In this document: positions 1-11,730 of the stretch, one piece after another
Numbering within the stretch: position 1 is the first letter of the stretch
How the letters are laid out: each line of letters opens with the position of its first letter
Origin: Adiantum capillus-veneris
Lineage: Eukaryota; Streptophyta; Polypodiopsida; Polypodiales; Pteridaceae
Length of the DNA: 64,000 nucleotides
Direction: 5' to 3'
Assembly: GCA_014529385.2 (NCBI GenBank)
Contig: CM043960.1
Coordinates: forward strand, 77,589,910 to 77,653,909
Position numbers and translations under genes: made by a program
Notes under the pieces: generated by a model
Seen by the model: the letters and a program-made list of their open reading frames with translations, nothing else
What the model was told of the DNA's origin: nothing
The model's database searches: none

Positions 1-470
1 CTTGATCTTCCTTGCAAACGTCTCATTGTAAGTATAAGGACGTTGTCTGCTTGGTTTGGCGTCATTCTTAAGGGGTATTGTGTATTGACAGATACTTGGA
101 TCCACCCCCTTAAGATCTTTGTATGACCATGCAAACACATCTCTATACTGTTTAAGAGTAGCTATCAAAAGCTTTTCCTCTTCTTCAGTAAGATCCATAG
201 CAATATATGCAGATTTTGGATCTTCTCCTGGCTCTGCTAGATCTATTCGTTTGGCTTTTTCAGGACCGTCGTATGATGTACCAGGTTCCTTCAATTCTCT
301 CATCGGTTGTTGCACTATGATTTTTTTACCTTGTATGGTATATTTCTTATAATGGGGCGGCACATCCATCTTGTCAGAATTTGTGTTCTCATCTGTTTCC
401 ATTTCAGTTGTCCATATGTCTTTGAGGGTCTGTTTGAGCTTATTGTACTCTGTTTTCCTTCTCTGTTTTG
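1..470 (-). pseudogene. Gypsy A reverse transcriptase, N-terminal part
   Basis: The minus strand from about 470 down to 1 is open without an ATG-started frame. It encodes the conserved entry into Ty3-type RT: a hydrophilic lead with PGEDPKSAYIAMDL, then KQYRDVFAWSYKDLKGVDP and a short IPLKNDAKPSRQRPY stretch. The YRDVFAWSY-x-D motif is typical of the region just before the RT fingers in plant gypsy polyproteins. The catalytic YxDD motif would lie beyond the left edge. It is out of frame with the upstream linker ORF at 498-1064. Confidence 0.85.
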
Positions 471-497
471 GTCATTCTGGACCCTGTTTCCCCCTCC

Positions 498-1064
498 TTA
501 TGTGTCCCAGTGTTTGCTTTTTGGGCTTGTTCTTCTTGTTGTTTTCCATGGTTTAGTTTTGATAAACCGGCCAGTGACCTTGTCTTTGACACAATCGTCA
601 GCTTTTACAAGCCTTAGATATCCCGTTCTGTCATTGACAAGAGGCATGGGTTTATGCTTATTTGCTCTTGATTTCCTTGTTCTCTTTGATCTATGCCGCT
701 CTTGTTGACTAGGTTTTTGGTTAGGAAACTCGTAAAACCTGTCCGGTCTCGACATATACTTCCTATTCGTCTCTGATCCACTTGATCTTTCGTCATCAGC
801 ATCTATCATTTGGATTTCATCACCCAGTGATGGAAGGTCATCGCTTAGTGAGTTTGTGTATTCCTCCTCTGTTCGATTCCTATCGTCCACTACAAATATC
901 TCATCAACTATTCTTTTACACTCAGTCTCACGTAGTGGTTCTTCTCGTTCCTCGCTCTTTGATCCCGACTCAAGGATGACGCTAGCCATTTGCAATGTTA
1001 CTAGGTCGCATCCTTCATTGTCACAAAATTTTATAGGCGTGCATTCGTTAACACATACATCCAA
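498..1064 (-). pseudogene. Gypsy A linker between protease and RT
   Basis: A 188-residue open frame between the protease and the RT start on the same strand. It is acidic and polar in its first half (DDLPSLGDEIQMIDADDE) and strongly basic in the second (SKRTRKSRANKHKPMP). No catalytic motif is visible. Its position identifies it as part of the pol polyprotein, displaced by a frameshift from its neighbours. It is unlikely to be a separate gene. Confidence 0.5.
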
Positions 1065-1118
1065 GGTTTACAATGTTTGAGTCCACCCAAATGGCTCAAA
1101 TAAATGTTCAGGGCAAGG

Positions 1119-2276
1119 TTATGGGAGATAAGCCTCGTTTTCTACTGACCTTTCCAACACACATTCCTCTTTGATTAAGTCTCCACAATCAGATGCTCCA
1201 CACATCCAGAGATGTTCTTTCATTTGTAACCACGCAGGTATTTCTTTTTCATTCACTGTGGTTGAATCAAATTCTTGCACTGGTGTTTTTGCAACGTCTC
1301 TATAGCTGTGATCCTTCATGTTGATTTTCGTTATTAGCTCCTCATGCCTTAGGTAAATTTGGTCGTACCCCCAATCTTGTATCATTTTGAGTTGACGCAT
1401 AAAAGGTCGCCCCAAAATAATATCAAAGTTGTTCGTTTTCTCGAAATCTACCACGGCAAAGGTGTGCTGATAGTTAATTCCACACGAAGTTACAACTATT
1501 TGGTCCAGGACTCCCAATGGTCTCTCTACATACCCATCTGCGAGTTGCAAATTCATTCTCGTCTTTCTGAGAGTTGGACGGACCCATTTCTCCCAGATTT
1601 TCTTTGTAGCAATCGCAACTCCCGCCCCACTGTCTAGGAGAGCTATCGTCTTTATATCATGATATTTGACATGTAAGGTTGTATTACCTTTCTCACCTTC
1701 ACAGTAATCTCCGACCTTGTTTATGGGCACAGGTTGGGCTTTGGGTTGACCTTCTTGTTTGTTTTCTTCCACCGTAGGGTTTGTTTGAAGAGGAATCTTT
1801 ATTCCTTTGTTCTCCAAATGTTTTTCCATGTCTTTCCATAAGTGTGGTTTGACTCTCAAGAGTTCTGACAGTGTGATTGTGCATGTTACAGGTGTCGACA
1901 TCATCTCTTGAAGACTTTTTGAGTCAATCATTTGTGGAACAGCTCTCATCTGGGATGGAACTAATCTTATCTCTGATTGTGCCTCGTGTTCACCTATAAA
2001 TGAAGGCAGGGTTTTCAGGGATTGAGCTTTGCTTTCCATCGAAGCCTCCGTTCCTACATCTCCATACAGTGATTGTATATCTCTTGGATAAAATTCATTG
2101 TCCATGTTAAACTCAGGAATTGGTGCAGACTGTAACGTCGTGCTTCCATTCTTTCTATTTCTAATGGTTTTCCATAAGTATTGTGGCCATGGTTCTTCCC
2201 CTTCTGGAATTGGCACTATAGTCATTGACTTCGCATCATCAGTGGTGTTCGGCACCACTCGGTGATCCAATGACAA
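1119..2276 (-). pseudogene. Gypsy A retropepsin-like aspartic protease region
   Basis: A 385-residue open frame. The first two thirds are low-similarity linker. From about residue 205 it reads HVKYHDIKTIALLDSGAGVA, where D-S-G-A is the retropepsin active-site motif preceded by two hydrophobic residues. Near residue 285 the DIILGRPFM motif corresponds to the second conserved hydrophobic-G motif of the fold. The order and spacing match Ty3/gypsy proteases that cleave the Gag-Pol polyprotein. The catalytic triplet is intact, but the frame is cut off from gag (stop near 2280) and from RT, so it is a fossil domain. Confidence 0.8.
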
Positions 2277-2396
2277 TATCGTTTCAGGCCTGGGTCTGTT
2301 TACATGTTCTGATTCATTGATCTTCAGTTTTTCTCACTCTCTGTGAATCAACACTTCTTGTTCTGGGGTTCTAATCGCATTAGGTTCCATCAATGC

Positions 2397-3682
2397 CTAC
2401 GCTGTTTCAATGAGGTGTTTACACATTTCCAAACACTTCGTTTCCACTTCTGGTTGAGGATAAGTCAACCATCTCTGCTCTAAGGGTTGGTTTGTTTTTA
2501 GCCTTGCTTCATACGCTTGTAATAGAGCATCTAAAGGCTCTAGCACTTTCTCGACCAAAATTGATCCCCCTGAGGATGCTTTCCTCGGCTTGTTGTTGTC
2601 CTCAACAATTTTACTATCTCTCTCTTGTTTTAGTTGCTCTTTTGTTTCATGTAATTCATTTTGCATGGCAATTCGGGTTTTTGTCCTTCTTGTTTTCATT
2701 CTGTCTCATTTCACCTTCCAAGATTTCCGTTGTGTTCTCGCAGATAAACTCTCGTTTTCTGTGGGTATTTGCAACTCGACCTTTTCTTCCAATGGCTGGT
2801 TTTTCTCTAAGTCCTTGGCTTGGGCTCTGGTTACCGCATTGATTTGGATCATGGGTTCAGTTTCTGATCCACTGCTTGCACTTGGTAACACCCCCACAAT
2901 ATTCATAGTCGCTTTTCCCTTGTTGTCTGGATTCCTTGGGCAATCTGGCAGTATGTCATTCACACCACACCCATCACAAAACCCAAAAATTTTCACTCTT
3001 TTGCCTTTGAAAGGACAACTACACTCCCAATGATCTATACTTCCATAGTTATAGCACGGTCCAGTTGGTAGTTGATTTTGAGGAGGTGATCCCATAGGTT
3101 GTCCCGTCGCCCTATTAGGGTATCCTCTTGGTTTGTAGTTTTGGTCGCAATGAACATTAGCGTTCTTTCGTCCACCAAATATTGATCCCTTGAAGGTTGT
3201 GCTACATACGTTGGTGGTGCCATACCCTTGTTACTTCCCCACCGTTGATAGGTTTCGTCTGCGTACATTTGTGGTTCAGGTTCAGTTACGTAAGGCTCAT
3301 TCGGTTCCGTGTAATATGAAATTTGAGGTGTATTATTTGTTCCTGGTGATGCTTTGTAAGGTTGAGCATACCTAATCATGGCCCTATTTTCCTGTGGTAA
3401 AGGAGGTTGTTGACCTAACACAGGTTGAGGTATGTCTGCTCCTGCTACCATATTCACATTTGGACCAACTTGATAACTTGGAGGAGGTGGCTGGGGTGGT
3501 CCTGCTAGAGGTCCATACGGCCTTTCCCTCACATAGTTTTTGTTGTGAAAACACTCATCCGTGCCATGGTTTGTCCATTTTTGCTCAGTGGCGCACCATT
3601 TCAGTACTCCTCCATTCACAACTGGTGCTTTCGGTTGTTGTGTGCACCATGGCGTCGGGTGATCCCCCCACATATGTAACAT
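2397..3682 (-). pseudogene. Gypsy A gag: zinc-knuckle (nucleocapsid) region, broken frames
   Basis: Three overlapping frames (3035-3682, 2706-3095, 2397-2699) together look like one nucleocapsid region split by frameshifts. Cysteine-histidine clusters are visible: one around the 3616-3682 frame junction, one reading CYNYGSIDHWECSCP near 3030-3075, and one reading CDGCGVNDILPDCP just after it. These resemble variant CCHC knuckles that bind RNA. A proline- and glutamine-rich spacer separates the first from the others. Several knuckle residues deviate from CCHC, so RNA binding is doubtful. Confidence 0.65.
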
Positions 3683-4600
3683 TTCCTCATCTGAGACTGT
3701 CTCATCACCGGATTTGATCTCATATGTTGCTGCATTCTCTTCATTACTTCCTCTATCATTTGGTCAGCTGTCGGCATCAAAGAAGCCTGAGCATCTTTCT
3801 TGGTAGAGGGTTCACTCTTAATAGATGAAGATCCACTGGTTACTGAATCAGTATCCTCTGACACTTCCCCATATGCTTTACAGTTATCAACAAGATATAA
3901 CGCTTCCCTTGTAACCTGTTCAAATGTGCTATAGGCTTTCAAGTGAAGGTCCTTTTTCAAGGTTTCATTTCTAAGTCCTTAAATGAAGAGCACAGACAAT
4001 CTCTCATCCTGCGATAATTCTCTCCTTGGGCACCTCTCAATGTATTGCTTGAATCTCAAGGATGCTTCCTTCACTTTTTCGTTCTCCTTTTGTTTAAAAG
4101 CATATATCTATGATACAGTATTATGCTTTATACCCCGTTTTGAGAATTCTTCCGCGAACTCCCGCAATACATGTTCAATATTCGGACAAGTTTCAGGGTT
4201 CAAAGGTTGAAACCACGTTAAGGCCGTCCCTTCCAAGGTCAGCCCGAATCCCTCATATTGAGTATGGAAATCAGTGGTCTGCTTTGCTCTTAAGACTTGC
4301 TAAAAGAGCAACACATGGGCATATGGATCCCCTGATCCGCTATACTTCTTTGGCATGCACTTCGCTACCTGGGATGGCCTCATCAGCCTATGGTCTGCGA
4401 CCAATCTCAATGCTCTCGTGGGTTGCTCTCGTTGGCTCCCCTGCCACGAATCTACTACTAGGAGGCAAATGTGATGGTGTTGCTGCAAATGTCGGACCTA
4501 CTGCAGTATGTGTAGAGATAGGAACCGCACTACCTCGATTTGTAGCCATTGATTCTCTGGAATGTAATGTTCCCATGGGGCTTGGCATAGAATACTGAGG
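3616..4600 (-). pseudogene. Gypsy A gag: capsid-like (retrotrans_gag) region with stops
   Basis: On the minus strand the sequence carries the hallmarks of a retrotransposon gag capsid. There is an ALTWFQPLNP motif near 4200, then FKQKENEKVKEASLRFKQY near 4060-4100, then ERLSVLFI and a charged helix with KKDLHLKAYSTFEQV near 3900-3960. At least two in-frame stops interrupt it (near 4110 and 3980). In gypsy elements this domain forms the virus-like particle shell. The assignment rests on motif order. Confidence 0.7.
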
Positions 4601-4604
4601 TCAA

Positions 4605-5141
4605 CTAAAAGAATGAGCTACATGAGTCCTCTCTCCACCTGTTGCCATCGAGTCTGGCATGGCATTTGTAGATGCTGGTCAGTGGTCTTGGAGTGACATA
4701 ATACTGGTGGAGTGGTCCCCCAAAGTACGTATATCCTTCCAACTCCTTTTTATCGATTGCTGCGTATCGTCTTCCATATTTGTCGTATGCGATGATTTTC
4801 GTTTCTGATCCCTCTGTGTAGGTGAAGATATAAAGTCTTTTTCGCTCTGTCAACTCTCCAACGTAGGGTTCCTCACATCTATAATAGAAATCTTCCTCTC
4901 CATTATTATACTTGTATAACCCCACGTAGATGTTGTCTGTGTTGACTCTCAAAGATTTGTTTTCTCGCCTTAACCTCGCATCAGGGAAGCTCATTGGTGG
5001 TGCTTTCTCCTCAGGTTCTTCATCTACTTTGGCTTTCGTGCTCATCAATCCCCACTTGTCCACAATGTTAGGATTCAGGACTACCAAGTACATAATACCT
5101 TCGTCATCTAGGTACCTATCTCCGCTATAGCTCACAGGCAC
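4605..5141 (-). pseudogene. Gypsy A gag N-terminal frame, 178 residues
   Basis: An open frame directly upstream (minus strand) of the capsid-like region. It is hydrophilic and rich in tyrosine and acidic residues (YNNGEEDFYYRCEEPYVGEL), with a repeated TYxYG-like flavour near its C-terminus. I recognise no domain. Position and strand make it the start of gag of element A; it could instead be an unrelated ORF fused by insertion. Confidence 0.4.
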
Positions 5142-5408
5142 TAAGTCCTAGAAAGATAAGATTCCATACCTGGACTTGGTTTTTCTCTATGATGTGACAA
5201 ATAGAAAGCAAAATCTTAAGTTTAGCACCAAGGGTGCTTCTTTTGTCATATACATTATCCCACAAGGAATAGTAAACTTGATGGTGCAAAATATAAAGCT
5301 TACATAAGTAGTAGCCATGATGCAAATATTATGCACCAATCCCCTAAGAAGTTATTAATTTAGAATAAAAAGAGATCAAAGAACAAGACCAAGGCCAAGA
5401 ACTTGTAA

Positions 5409-5439
<31 letters not shown>

Positions 5440-8125
5440 TGGAAACATGCACAAATGAAAATTGCATGCCAATATTAAGTTGCTAGGAGTTGACAATAGC
5501 AAAGGGGATGAAACCTTTTGGGCATTAGTGAAAATACTAGAGAATGACTAACATAAGAACTCAAGAGAATATCTTCTCATGCAATGCCTAATGTATGAAT
5601 AGTAAGCACATTTTGACCCCACATCTAAGATAATATAACACCCCCCACGGTAACTTATAATCAAAGGATCATGGTAGCATAATTTCATGTGCTACCCTCA
5701 AGATGTTGTACAAAGAAACCAATCTTAGACAATGGATAACAAATTGCATAATGTGAAATAAATCATTCACATTTTGCTTCTCTCATTGCATGTGTATCCA
5801 CCATAAACTTACCACCTCCACATGCACCTTGTATATCCACAAACTATATTGGACCTAGCTTAGAAAGGAATAGCTTTTGGTGGGATGAAATCTCATGAAA
5901 ATACGGTGCAAAAATTTGAACGCACAAATGTAGAGGGTTTGCATAATGAGTTTCAAAAATTTAAACACCGTTTGGATAAAGAAAGCTTTCTGAAACACTG
6001 CAATTGCACACGAAGGTATTTAAAGAAGCCCACACACACACACAGAGGTGGGTTGATAAGGAATATAGTGAATATGCTATGCATGTCTTAGAACATGTAA
6101 ACGCCAAGTTGCAAATCTATTATAACTTTCCATGCAAAACTAAAAAGGCTACAATTTGAGTGGTTTTTCACAACAAACCCTAGTTGCAAGTCATGTTCAA
6201 GCCACCTTTCAGTTTGACTATTCATGAAAGCTTTGTTAGGTGCATTCATTGACAATTGATGCTCTTTATATATACAAGGACTCTCATTTGAGTCCACAAC
6301 TTCTTGCAACTTAATGACAAGCATGCATACAACTTCAAATTCTTTGCCCGAATGCAAAGGTAAGTGCAACTTTCATATTGCACTTAGCCAAACAATCAAT
6401 TATATGGTTACTTTGTTTTAGTTTATATTTGATCAACAATCAAAGTTCTTTAATTTGTGGCATAGATGATCTTTTTGGAGTGCATCATATGAAATAATGG
6501 TAACTTTTACAACTTGATTCTTAATAATGTTGCATTTCATTATGGTTGTGTTGCATGGAGGTAGTATATACGACTCTTCAATGTGTACAGAGCTTCACAT
6601 ATCTTATCACAATTACTATTAACAAAACTTATGGCATCAAATATTTGGACACACAAATTTTCAAAACACTTGTGCGGATGACAAAGAATAATTGATTGAC
6701 AAATTATCAGCGTAAAGTCAATCAAAGCTCTACAATTGTGAGGCTTTAGATCTTGGCAAATAAGAGTTGTGGGTATTTCTATACATAGCTTGTTGGGCCC
6801 ATGAAATTTAGAAAGTTGTTACCTTTATATTATGTGGTTGGTCTCTTCACTTGATCTATTGGAGGTGCTCATTTACTGCAAGTCAATTTCTTTGCAAGCT
6901 TTACTTTTTCTTCTTTCTATAATAAAATCCGGATGTATTTACTATGTTACCATACAAAGTGATAAGTGCTTCAAATCGGTTTTCTTTGAAGCTTCTTTTT
7001 TAGACAATGGTGGTGGCAGTTTTTTAGACAATGGTCTTATAGTTTTTTCGTTTCCACCAAAACATTTTGCAAAGTTCAAATGTGAACTTTGGCATATTAC
7101 AAGCATTTTTTCCTATGATTGGACTTGGGGGTTTTTCCTTGAGAATCCACTCTTGTGAATTCGGTACTTTACCTTGGGTCCTTTTTAAACTGTACTTAGT
7201 TAACTATTTTACACATTTACACACTTTATAATCAGAGAGTTAATTTTAAGCATGTGTTAGTACCTTACGCACCTAATAATTAAAGAATACATTTCAAGTA
7301 CTTTTGAGTTCTCTTCTTTCTCTATCTGCGTGTGTGTGTGTGTGTGTGTGTGTTTTGCTAACACAACTTACTAACAAAACACGTATGAACAAATTCAAAA
7401 ATCCCAAACGTCATTGATTCAATAAAATGGTGTACATGAATTATTATTATCTATAATAAACCATGTACAAATCAATGTAGAGATGTGTGTCCATCTCTTA
7501 GTAAAAACAATAGAGCATAGCATGCCTACTTAAAAAGGGGGACCATCTTTGTTGGCATAACGCACTCAAAAGTAAGCATTGGGCTATTTATTCCAAAAGG
7601 GAAACTTCTCCCATAACTCAAGCTTGGACGGAGCACATCTTTCATGAGAAAAGAAAGCCGGTGCTTGCACGCTCTTAAAAAAGGCAAGTAGAATGATGAT
7701 TCCACCCACACAGTATTCATCTCCAGATCGACTTATCCCCCTTGTCTTAAAACCTTAGTAAAAAACCTTTGGTCCCTTGGTTTTGCATTAACAAAAATTT
7801 TATAGTTTTAAACGTTTTCGTGGGGTTAGATCTACTGCCTCAATTGGAGGAGTATTCATGGATAGCTAAGGGGGGGGTTTCTAAACCTCACAAGTTGTGC
7901 CTCACAATTCGTTTTGTTAGTATTTAAAACAATGAATTAATAAATGATAGGTTTTTAGGGTTAATGTTTATGATGGCTCATTGTTATGGATTGTTCATTA
8001 ATCCTTTGAAATGTACACTCAGAATGGGTCGTTGCTTGAGTCATTTGAAAAAATTATTAATATGTGCTTGGGGCAGGGATTATAAAAATCATGCTGGGAT
8101 TTTTGCTAAGCGATCAAGGGATGGG

Positions 8126-8272
8126 AACTTGATTAGTTGGGTATTTAAAACTTTGTAAATTAGGAATGTTAGTTATAGGTTAATGCATGCTCCATATTTG
8201 AAACTTGGTTAGTTGGGTATTTGAAACTTTGTAAATTATTAGGAATGTTAGTTATAGGTATAATAATGCATG
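8126..8272. repeat. Tandem direct repeat, about 76 bp period, two copies
   Basis: Copies at about 8126-8189 and 8202-8272 share AACTT..TTAGTTGGGTATTT, ACTTTGTAAATTA and GGAATGTTAGTTATAGG in the same order, differing by small indels. Confidence 0.8.
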
Positions 8273-8390
8273 ATGTGTTACAAGGTATATGTTTAGCTTT
8301 AAATTATGCATGTGTTTGTAGTGATTTAAGTGTGTACATTGGATGCAAGAAGCAAAGCATGGATGTTTGAATCAAAAACTGAAGCTTACC

Positions 8391-8475
8391 AATAGTGAAG
8401 GCTAGAGAAGTAGTAACCCTACAATGTTTTTAATTAATTGAATAGTGAAGGGTAGAGAAGTAGTAACCCTGCAAT
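8391..8475. repeat. Direct repeat pair, 35 bp
   Basis: AATAGTGAAGG-C/G-TAGAGAAG followed by TAGTAACCCT-A/G-CAAT occurs at 8391-8425 and again at 8441-8475, with two differences. Confidence 0.8.
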
Positions 8476-10279
8476 CTAGGGAAAGGAGTATGCTACAAAG
8501 GTACAAATTGCATGTAAATAAAGGGTTCATAAATGACTGAGCAGTATGTTTGGAACTTATGGAAAACAAGGGATTGTAAGTTTGTGAAATCTATGCAAAG
8601 TATGCAAAGTTGGATGCATAATTTTACTAATCCTGCAGTGGTTAGATGCATTAGTCAATCAGCATGGGTGCTTGGAATGTATATGCATTGCCTTGCTTGA
8701 TATAGAGAAATTTGGAAGCTTATAGCTAAGTAAATTAGGGTTAGTCAGTAAGTATAAGTTAACAAAATTTAGTCTGCATTTAGGATAGGTAAAATTGTTA
8801 AGTAGTGGGATCAGGCTAGTTCTATCACCCTCATTGGTGAAAGACCCCCTGCAACTTACCTCCATTCTGAGTATTCATGGGGGAGACGTTTTATAGAGAG
8901 TTTTCTTATAGGGCTCCCTGTGGCTTCGTATGTGGACAGAAAAGATCATATGGTGACAAAATGCACTAGGAAAGTGCCCCCTCAAGGACAGGTTATGGAG
9001 AAAAGGTTAGGGAGACACAGCCTCATCCAAGTGTAGAGATAGTGGATCTGAGGCTCAAAATACGAGGACGAGAGAGGCAAAGAAGAGAAGAAGACTTGAT
9101 GAGAGATCAAAGGTATCGAGTTGTGTTCATATTCGGCACTAGTACCCTTGGAGGTAGCTCTTCATATGAGGCGTCATTTTCTACGTTGCTAGAATCTTGT
9201 AATGTGCCTCCTAATAAGGAGCCTAGAAGATCTGCAATATTTAAATGTAAAATCGAAGTTTGTAAGTAGGTAGTTCCTTAAGAGCTTTAAGCCCGGGACT
9301 TCCTATGCCTCTTTTATGTTGGTGATACCTTGATATCTTTGTACTTTTACGTTTGTAATATGAGCAGGTCAGTAAAAAATATCAAGAAATAAATAATAAA
9401 TCAAGCAAAAAATAAATAAATGTTTTGATTCACTAACTTTTCTTTAGCAAAAAGCCACTCTAAAATAGTGTTGGTGCACAAAGAAAGCTTATTCAAATGT
9501 AAAGATAAATAATCAAAAAACATTGCAATCAAACAAATGCCACCCATACAAAACTAGCAACATCTTGTGTCGGGGATCAACCATTTAGTGTTCAGATAGA
9601 AAATCAAGCTTCACAAAAAAGAACCAAGAAAGACAGAAAGAAAAGGGCATCATTGGACTACATTCTCTCTATAATAAACTACAAATCCAATAAGAAATGA
9701 ATGAAGCAAGACCAACATTCATCCTTTGAAATGGACATACAGTCCAACATCAATATAGTCTACACAAAAGAGCACTTTGTCTTAAAATAGATGTACTTTT
9801 GCAAAGAGAGATAAGCTTGCTCAAAGGTAAAAGCATACATCAATATTTACTCTCGTAATACTTAAACTATTTTTTCTATTGTTTATACCCCAAGTAAAAT
9901 CAAGTTTGTATAGAATCAAATAAGAAATCTGAGTACATTCATGTGGTGCACTTATTACTTGGTCAAACTTTACCATTTTGAACTAACATTCATAGGGATT
10001 GATTAGCTGGGAAATCTTAATCATGATATAACTTCAAAACAAATGTAATCTATAGACCTTGTGTAGACAATTATGTACTTTTGATTGATTGTGTATTGTA
10101 ATTTGCGTCAATTTATAAATCATGTCAAAAATATATTTACATAGAACGTACCAACTTATTTCCTCTCCTTTATTCAAAATATTTGTCTTCCAAACAAAGG
10201 GATACTCAGGTTCACTTGTGCACACTTCATTCCTCTTGCAATCATCCTCTTCTTTTAATGCTTTGTGCGTCTCGAAGCC

Positions 10280-10334
<55 letters not shown>
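10280..10334. repeat. (CA)n-(TA)n-(TG)n self-complementary microsatellite
   Basis: A (CA)n run passes through a short (TA)n core into a (TG)n run. The whole 55-bp block is almost perfectly its own reverse complement and could extrude a long hairpin. Confidence 0.9.
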
Positions 10335-10664
10335 TAGGCTTTTACAACTTTACGGCTTGGCGTTTCACTTAGGGGATTATGTACCTAGCCAAGGACTTGG
10401 GAGGGAACTAGGGGCAAGAGGTTCGCAAAGGCAATGTGCAAGCTCTATTGTGGGAACGACCTCTAGTAGCCTTAAGTGCAAGTCGAGGGACGAAAGGTGC
10501 ATAAGAAGGTTGGGTGGAGAGTTGAATGTGCTTTTTTTTCTTCATTTTTATCACATGTTCATCTTCTACCTTGGAGCACTCCTATTCATCATCATCTTCA
10601 TCATGAAGAGCCCTTTTCACCATAACTTTACCAAGCTTGCTCTTCCTTTCACCCACTCCTCACA
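10332..10664 (+). mobile_element. Candidate 5' LTR of a truncated LTR retrotransposon
   Basis: The stretch starts TGTTAGGC, ends CCTCACA, and is followed after two bases by TGGTATTAGAGC at 10667-10678. That matches the plant initiator-Met tRNA primer-binding site (TGGTATCAGAGC) except for one base. LTR end followed by PBS defines a 5' LTR reading on the plus strand. No matching 3' LTR or coding region of this element is visible; LINE sequence begins at about 10817, so the internal part is lost. The left boundary abuts the TG-repeat and is uncertain. Confidence 0.5.
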
Positions 10665-10666
10665 TT

Positions 10667-10678
10667 TGGTATTAGAGC
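10667..10678 (+). other. Primer-binding site, initiator-Met type
   Basis: TGGTATTAGAGC differs by one base from the commonest plant LTR-retrotransposon PBS and lies two bases after the CACA end of the candidate LTR. Confidence 0.5.
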
Positions 10679-10952
10679 TTGATCAATTGTCCTTGGCAAG
10701 CTAGAGAGAGAGTGTGCCCATCAATTGTTCCCTAAGTTCTAGAGAGAGAGAGAGTGTGTGTGTGTGTGTGAGAAACCATGAAGCTTTCTTGAAAAGAGCT
10801 TGGGTAAGCTAGGGAGAGCAAAACTCTTTGGACACGTCATGGAGATGAAACTAAGTGGTTGGGTAGAACTCAATGACAAATAGGCATATGGTCGAGCCAG
10901 CTTTCGTCATGCGCATAGCACCATTGATCATCTTGTCACCCTACGTGTCCTC

Positions 10953-11294
10953 ATGGAAGAAAGCCGCTTGATGGGCAAGGGCCTATATTATTGCATTGTG
11001 GATTTCAAAAAGGCCTTTGATATGGTTCCGTTTGACACTCTTTGGAAGAGGATGGAAGAGCTTCAAGTACCTATTGAATACATGCATGTCATGGAAAGGA
11101 TATATGAACGTGTTATATGCCAAGTACGCTTAAAAGGTAACATATCTAAAATGCTCATGAGTGATATTGGGGCTAAGCAAGGATGTCCATTGTCCCCCAC
11201 TCTTTTTGGGTTATGCATTGATAAACTCGAGCATATGGTTCAAGCGTATGTAGAGCAAGAGGGTATAAAAAAGTGGGTATTGGAAATATGGTAA
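10953..11294 (+). pseudogene. LINE copy 1 reverse transcriptase fragment
   Basis: The frame encodes YYCIVDFKKAFDMVPFDTLW (the D of motif A in the fingers/palm), then GAKQGCPLSPTLFGLCID, the conserved QG-C-P-LSP motif of non-LTR RTs. The following YADD box has decayed to YANDVV near 11309-11326, in a shifted frame, so the catalytic site is lost. Confidence 0.9.
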
Positions 11295-11407
11295 TCATGC
11301 TTTTACTCTATGCAAATGATGTGGTACTACTTTCTCACACTTTGGAAAATGCCAAAAATTGATGATGGTACTCGAAGCTTTTTGCACCCATAGTGGCATG
11401 ATGGTTA

Positions 11408-11698
11408 ATGTGTAAAAAACCAAGGTCATGCTTGTCAAGACACTTTGAACAAAGAAGCCACTCGTTGTCTATAAAGAGACACCCATTGAAGTGGTTGAGA
11501 GCTCAAATACCTTGGGTTTTGAGGTTCCAACCAACCATAAATGGTATGAATGCACTATGCGATGCCTTGAAGTTGGCAAGAGGGCATCCTATGCATTTGA
11601 AAACATGTGCCACCAAGGCAACATCAAGTTTTGGCCCCTCAAGAAGTATCTCTTTGACACCTTGGTTACACCTGTACTCCTCTATGGAGTTGATGTAT

Positions 11699-11730
<32 letters not shown>

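Larger units (their letters stand above)
1..5141 (-). mobile_element. Ty3/gypsy LTR retrotransposon A, degenerate, runs off left edge
   Basis: Read on the minus strand, the stretch carries in order a gag N-terminal region, a capsid-like region, zinc knuckles, an aspartic protease, a linker and the start of reverse transcriptase. This is the gag-protease-RT order of Ty3/gypsy elements. The reading frame shifts several times and has in-frame stops, so no intact polyprotein exists. RNase H, integrase and the 3' LTR would lie left of the window. I could not find a convincing 5' LTR or PBS just right of 5141. The individual domains are listed separately. Confidence 0.85.
5142..10279. other. Gene-free stretch with short repeats
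   Basis: No ORF here shows recognisable domains or codon-like organisation on either strand; most are under 110 residues and AT-rich. Contents are an (AG)n tract at 5408-5436, a short (CA)n near 6031-6044, a (GT)n at 7328-7354, and two small direct-repeat pairs listed separately. I see no splice-consistent gene model, RNA gene or LTR boundary. Confidence 0.5.

Noticed and set aside
5142-5450. Search for a 5' LTR and PBS of gypsy A
   Set aside because: No TGGTATCAGAGC-like or other convincing PBS and no TG..CA bounded repeat was found to the right of gag.
10034-10704. Plus and minus frames around the AC/GT block
   Set aside because: They overlap the microsatellite and the candidate LTR and show no domain.
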